NCBI RefSeq assembly: GCF_019443325.1
Contig: NZ_CP080383.1
Span: forward strand, 310,001 to 374,000
Direction: 5' to 3'
Source of the DNA: Cryobacterium sp. PAMC25264
GTDB lineage: Bacteria > Actinomycetota > Actinomycetes > Actinomycetales > Microbacteriaceae
DNA length: 64,000 nucleotides
Within the stretch, counting starts at the first letter, position 1. Each line of letters opens with the position of its first letter. A program made the position numbers and the translations under genes. The notes under the pieces were generated by a model. That model worked only from the letters and a program-made list of their open reading frames with translations, was not told the DNA's origin and searched no databases. Positions 63,044-64,000 of this stretch are shown here, piece after piece.

Positions 63044-64000
63044 ATGAAACGAGGGCGGCTACGAGTGCTGCTCGGTGCCGCCCCCGGCGTCGGGAAAACC
63101 TACACGATGCTCGAGGAGGGCAAACGTCTCCTCGGTGAAGGCCAAGACGTGGTGGTCGCGGTCGTGGAAACCCACGGCCGCGCCGCCACGGCCGCCATGG
63201 CCGACGGCCTCGAGGTCATCCCACGCATGACGATCCTGCACCGCGGCGTCGAACTGACCGAGATGGATCTTGCTGCGGTGATCCTGCGGAAACCCGACAT
63301 TGCCTTGGTTGACGAGCTGGCGCACACGAACGCACCCGGCTCCGAACACGACAAACGGTGGCAGGACGTGGAATCCCTGCTGGCTGCGGGAATCGACGTG
63401 ATGTCGACAATCAACATTCAGCACATCGAATCTCTCAACGACGTCGTGCAACAAATCACCGGTGCACCGCAACGCGAAACCGTCCCAGACGAAGTACTCC
63501 GCGCTGCCGACCAGATCGAAGTCGTAGACCTCGCCCCCCAAGCGTTACGTGGACGCTTAGCCGATGGCCGTGTTTACCCAGCCGAACGCATCGACGCGGC
63601 TTTGTCGAACTACTTCCGCTTGGGCAACCTCACCGCGCTGCGAGAACTCGCCCTGCTCTGGCTGGCGGATGAGGTCGATACCGCGTTGAAGTCATACCGT
63701 GCCGAGCATGGAATCGATAGCAAATGGGAAGCCCGAGAACGAGTGGTCATCGCACTCACCGGTGGTCCTGAGGGAGAAACCCTCATCCGACGCGGCGCAC
63801 GAATCGCTGCCCGCTCCGCAGGCGGGGAGCTCCTCGCGGTACATGTCACCAGCCAAAACGGGCTTAGATCCGCGCACCCGGGCGCGCTTGGACACCAGCG
63901 AACCCTCGTCGAGACCCTCGGCGGAACCTACCACCAGGTCGTCGGTGACGATATTCCCCACTCTCTGGTCGAATTCGCCAAGGGCGCCAACGCCACACAA
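63044..64000 (+). CDS. kdpD: KdpD sensor kinase (3' truncated by the window)
   Basis: The first 319 residues of the osmotic/K+ sensor kinase. The N-terminal KdpD domain has Walker A GAAPGVGKTYTM and Walker B-like ALVDELAHTNAPGS. Further family motifs are TINIQHIESLNDVV and PDEVLRAADQIEVVDLAPQA. A universal-stress-like domain begins near residue 225 (VVIALTGGPEGETLIRRGAR). The membrane and kinase parts lie outside the window, probably followed by kdpE. It starts at ATG 63044, 2 bases after the kdpC stop. Confidence 0.94.
   Translation, partial: MKRGRLRVLLGAAPGVGKTYTMLEEGKRLLGEGQDVVVAVVETHGRAATAAMADGLEVIPRMTILHRGVELTEMDLAAVILRKPDIALVDELAHTNAPGSEHDKRWQDVESLLAAGIDVMSTINIQHIESLNDVVQQITGAPQRETVPDEVLRAADQIEVVDLAPQALRGRLADGRVYPAERIDAALSNYFRLGNLTALRELALLWLADEVDTALKSYRAEHGIDSKWEARERVVIALTGGPEGETLIRRGARIAARSAGGELLAVHVTSQNGLRSAHPGALGHQRTLVETLGGTYHQVVGDDIPHSLVEFAKGANATQ

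Noticed and set aside
1..64000. CRISPR array or tRNA/rRNA genes
   Set aside because: No regularly spaced direct repeats and no cloverleaf or rRNA-like sequence were noticed by eye.

Overview
The window looks like part of a high-GC actinobacterial chromosome, most likely Microbacteriaceae (Cryobacterium/Leifsonia-like). This is inferred from the high GC, from leaderless starts with a TAnnnT box 6-7 bases before the start codon, and from the protein families (CmtR-type ArsR, CGNR protein, ABC-F, DUF1508, Kdp). No tRNA, rRNA or CRISPR array was seen.

Bases 1 to about 28 kb are ordinary, dense chromosomal sequence. They hold the end of an MFS exporter, a copper module (copA-copZ and divergent csoR with two operators), an LtrA gene, DMT/EamA transporters, lipoproteins, an ABC-F ATPase, a UbiB-like kinase, a drug exporter with a TetR regulator, a zinc metallopeptidase, thioredoxin, a beta-glucoside-type PTS permease and several small enzymes.

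From about 28 to 58 kb the window is mosaic and rich in mobile DNA. There are two complete IS3-family elements, each with a 3-bp target duplication, and one IS21 element with a broken istA. There are also IS3 end remnants and an IS21-type element whose interior is occupied by a CmtR-like sensor and a cation-efflux gene. Between them lie a MerR regulator, an arylsulfatase, lipoproteins, an N-acetylglucosamine module (gntR, PTS IIC, nagB, nagA and divergent IIB-IIA), a serine recombinase with a Hin-like palindrome, a secreted trypsin-like protease with a lipoprotein, and a three-gene cassette of unknown function containing a paralogous pair.

From about 58.4 kb to the right edge is a potassium-uptake operon: a micro-ORF, kdpF, kdpA, kdpB, kdpC and the start of kdpD. 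KdpFABC is the high-affinity K+ pump and KdpD its sensor kinase.

A recurring oddity is that five otherwise intact genes (ltrA, an ANTAR gene, a MerR gene, istA, the kdp micro-ORF) are each restored by adding bases to a homopolymer run. All the inferred changes are deletions, which suggests sequencing or assembly error rather than decay.
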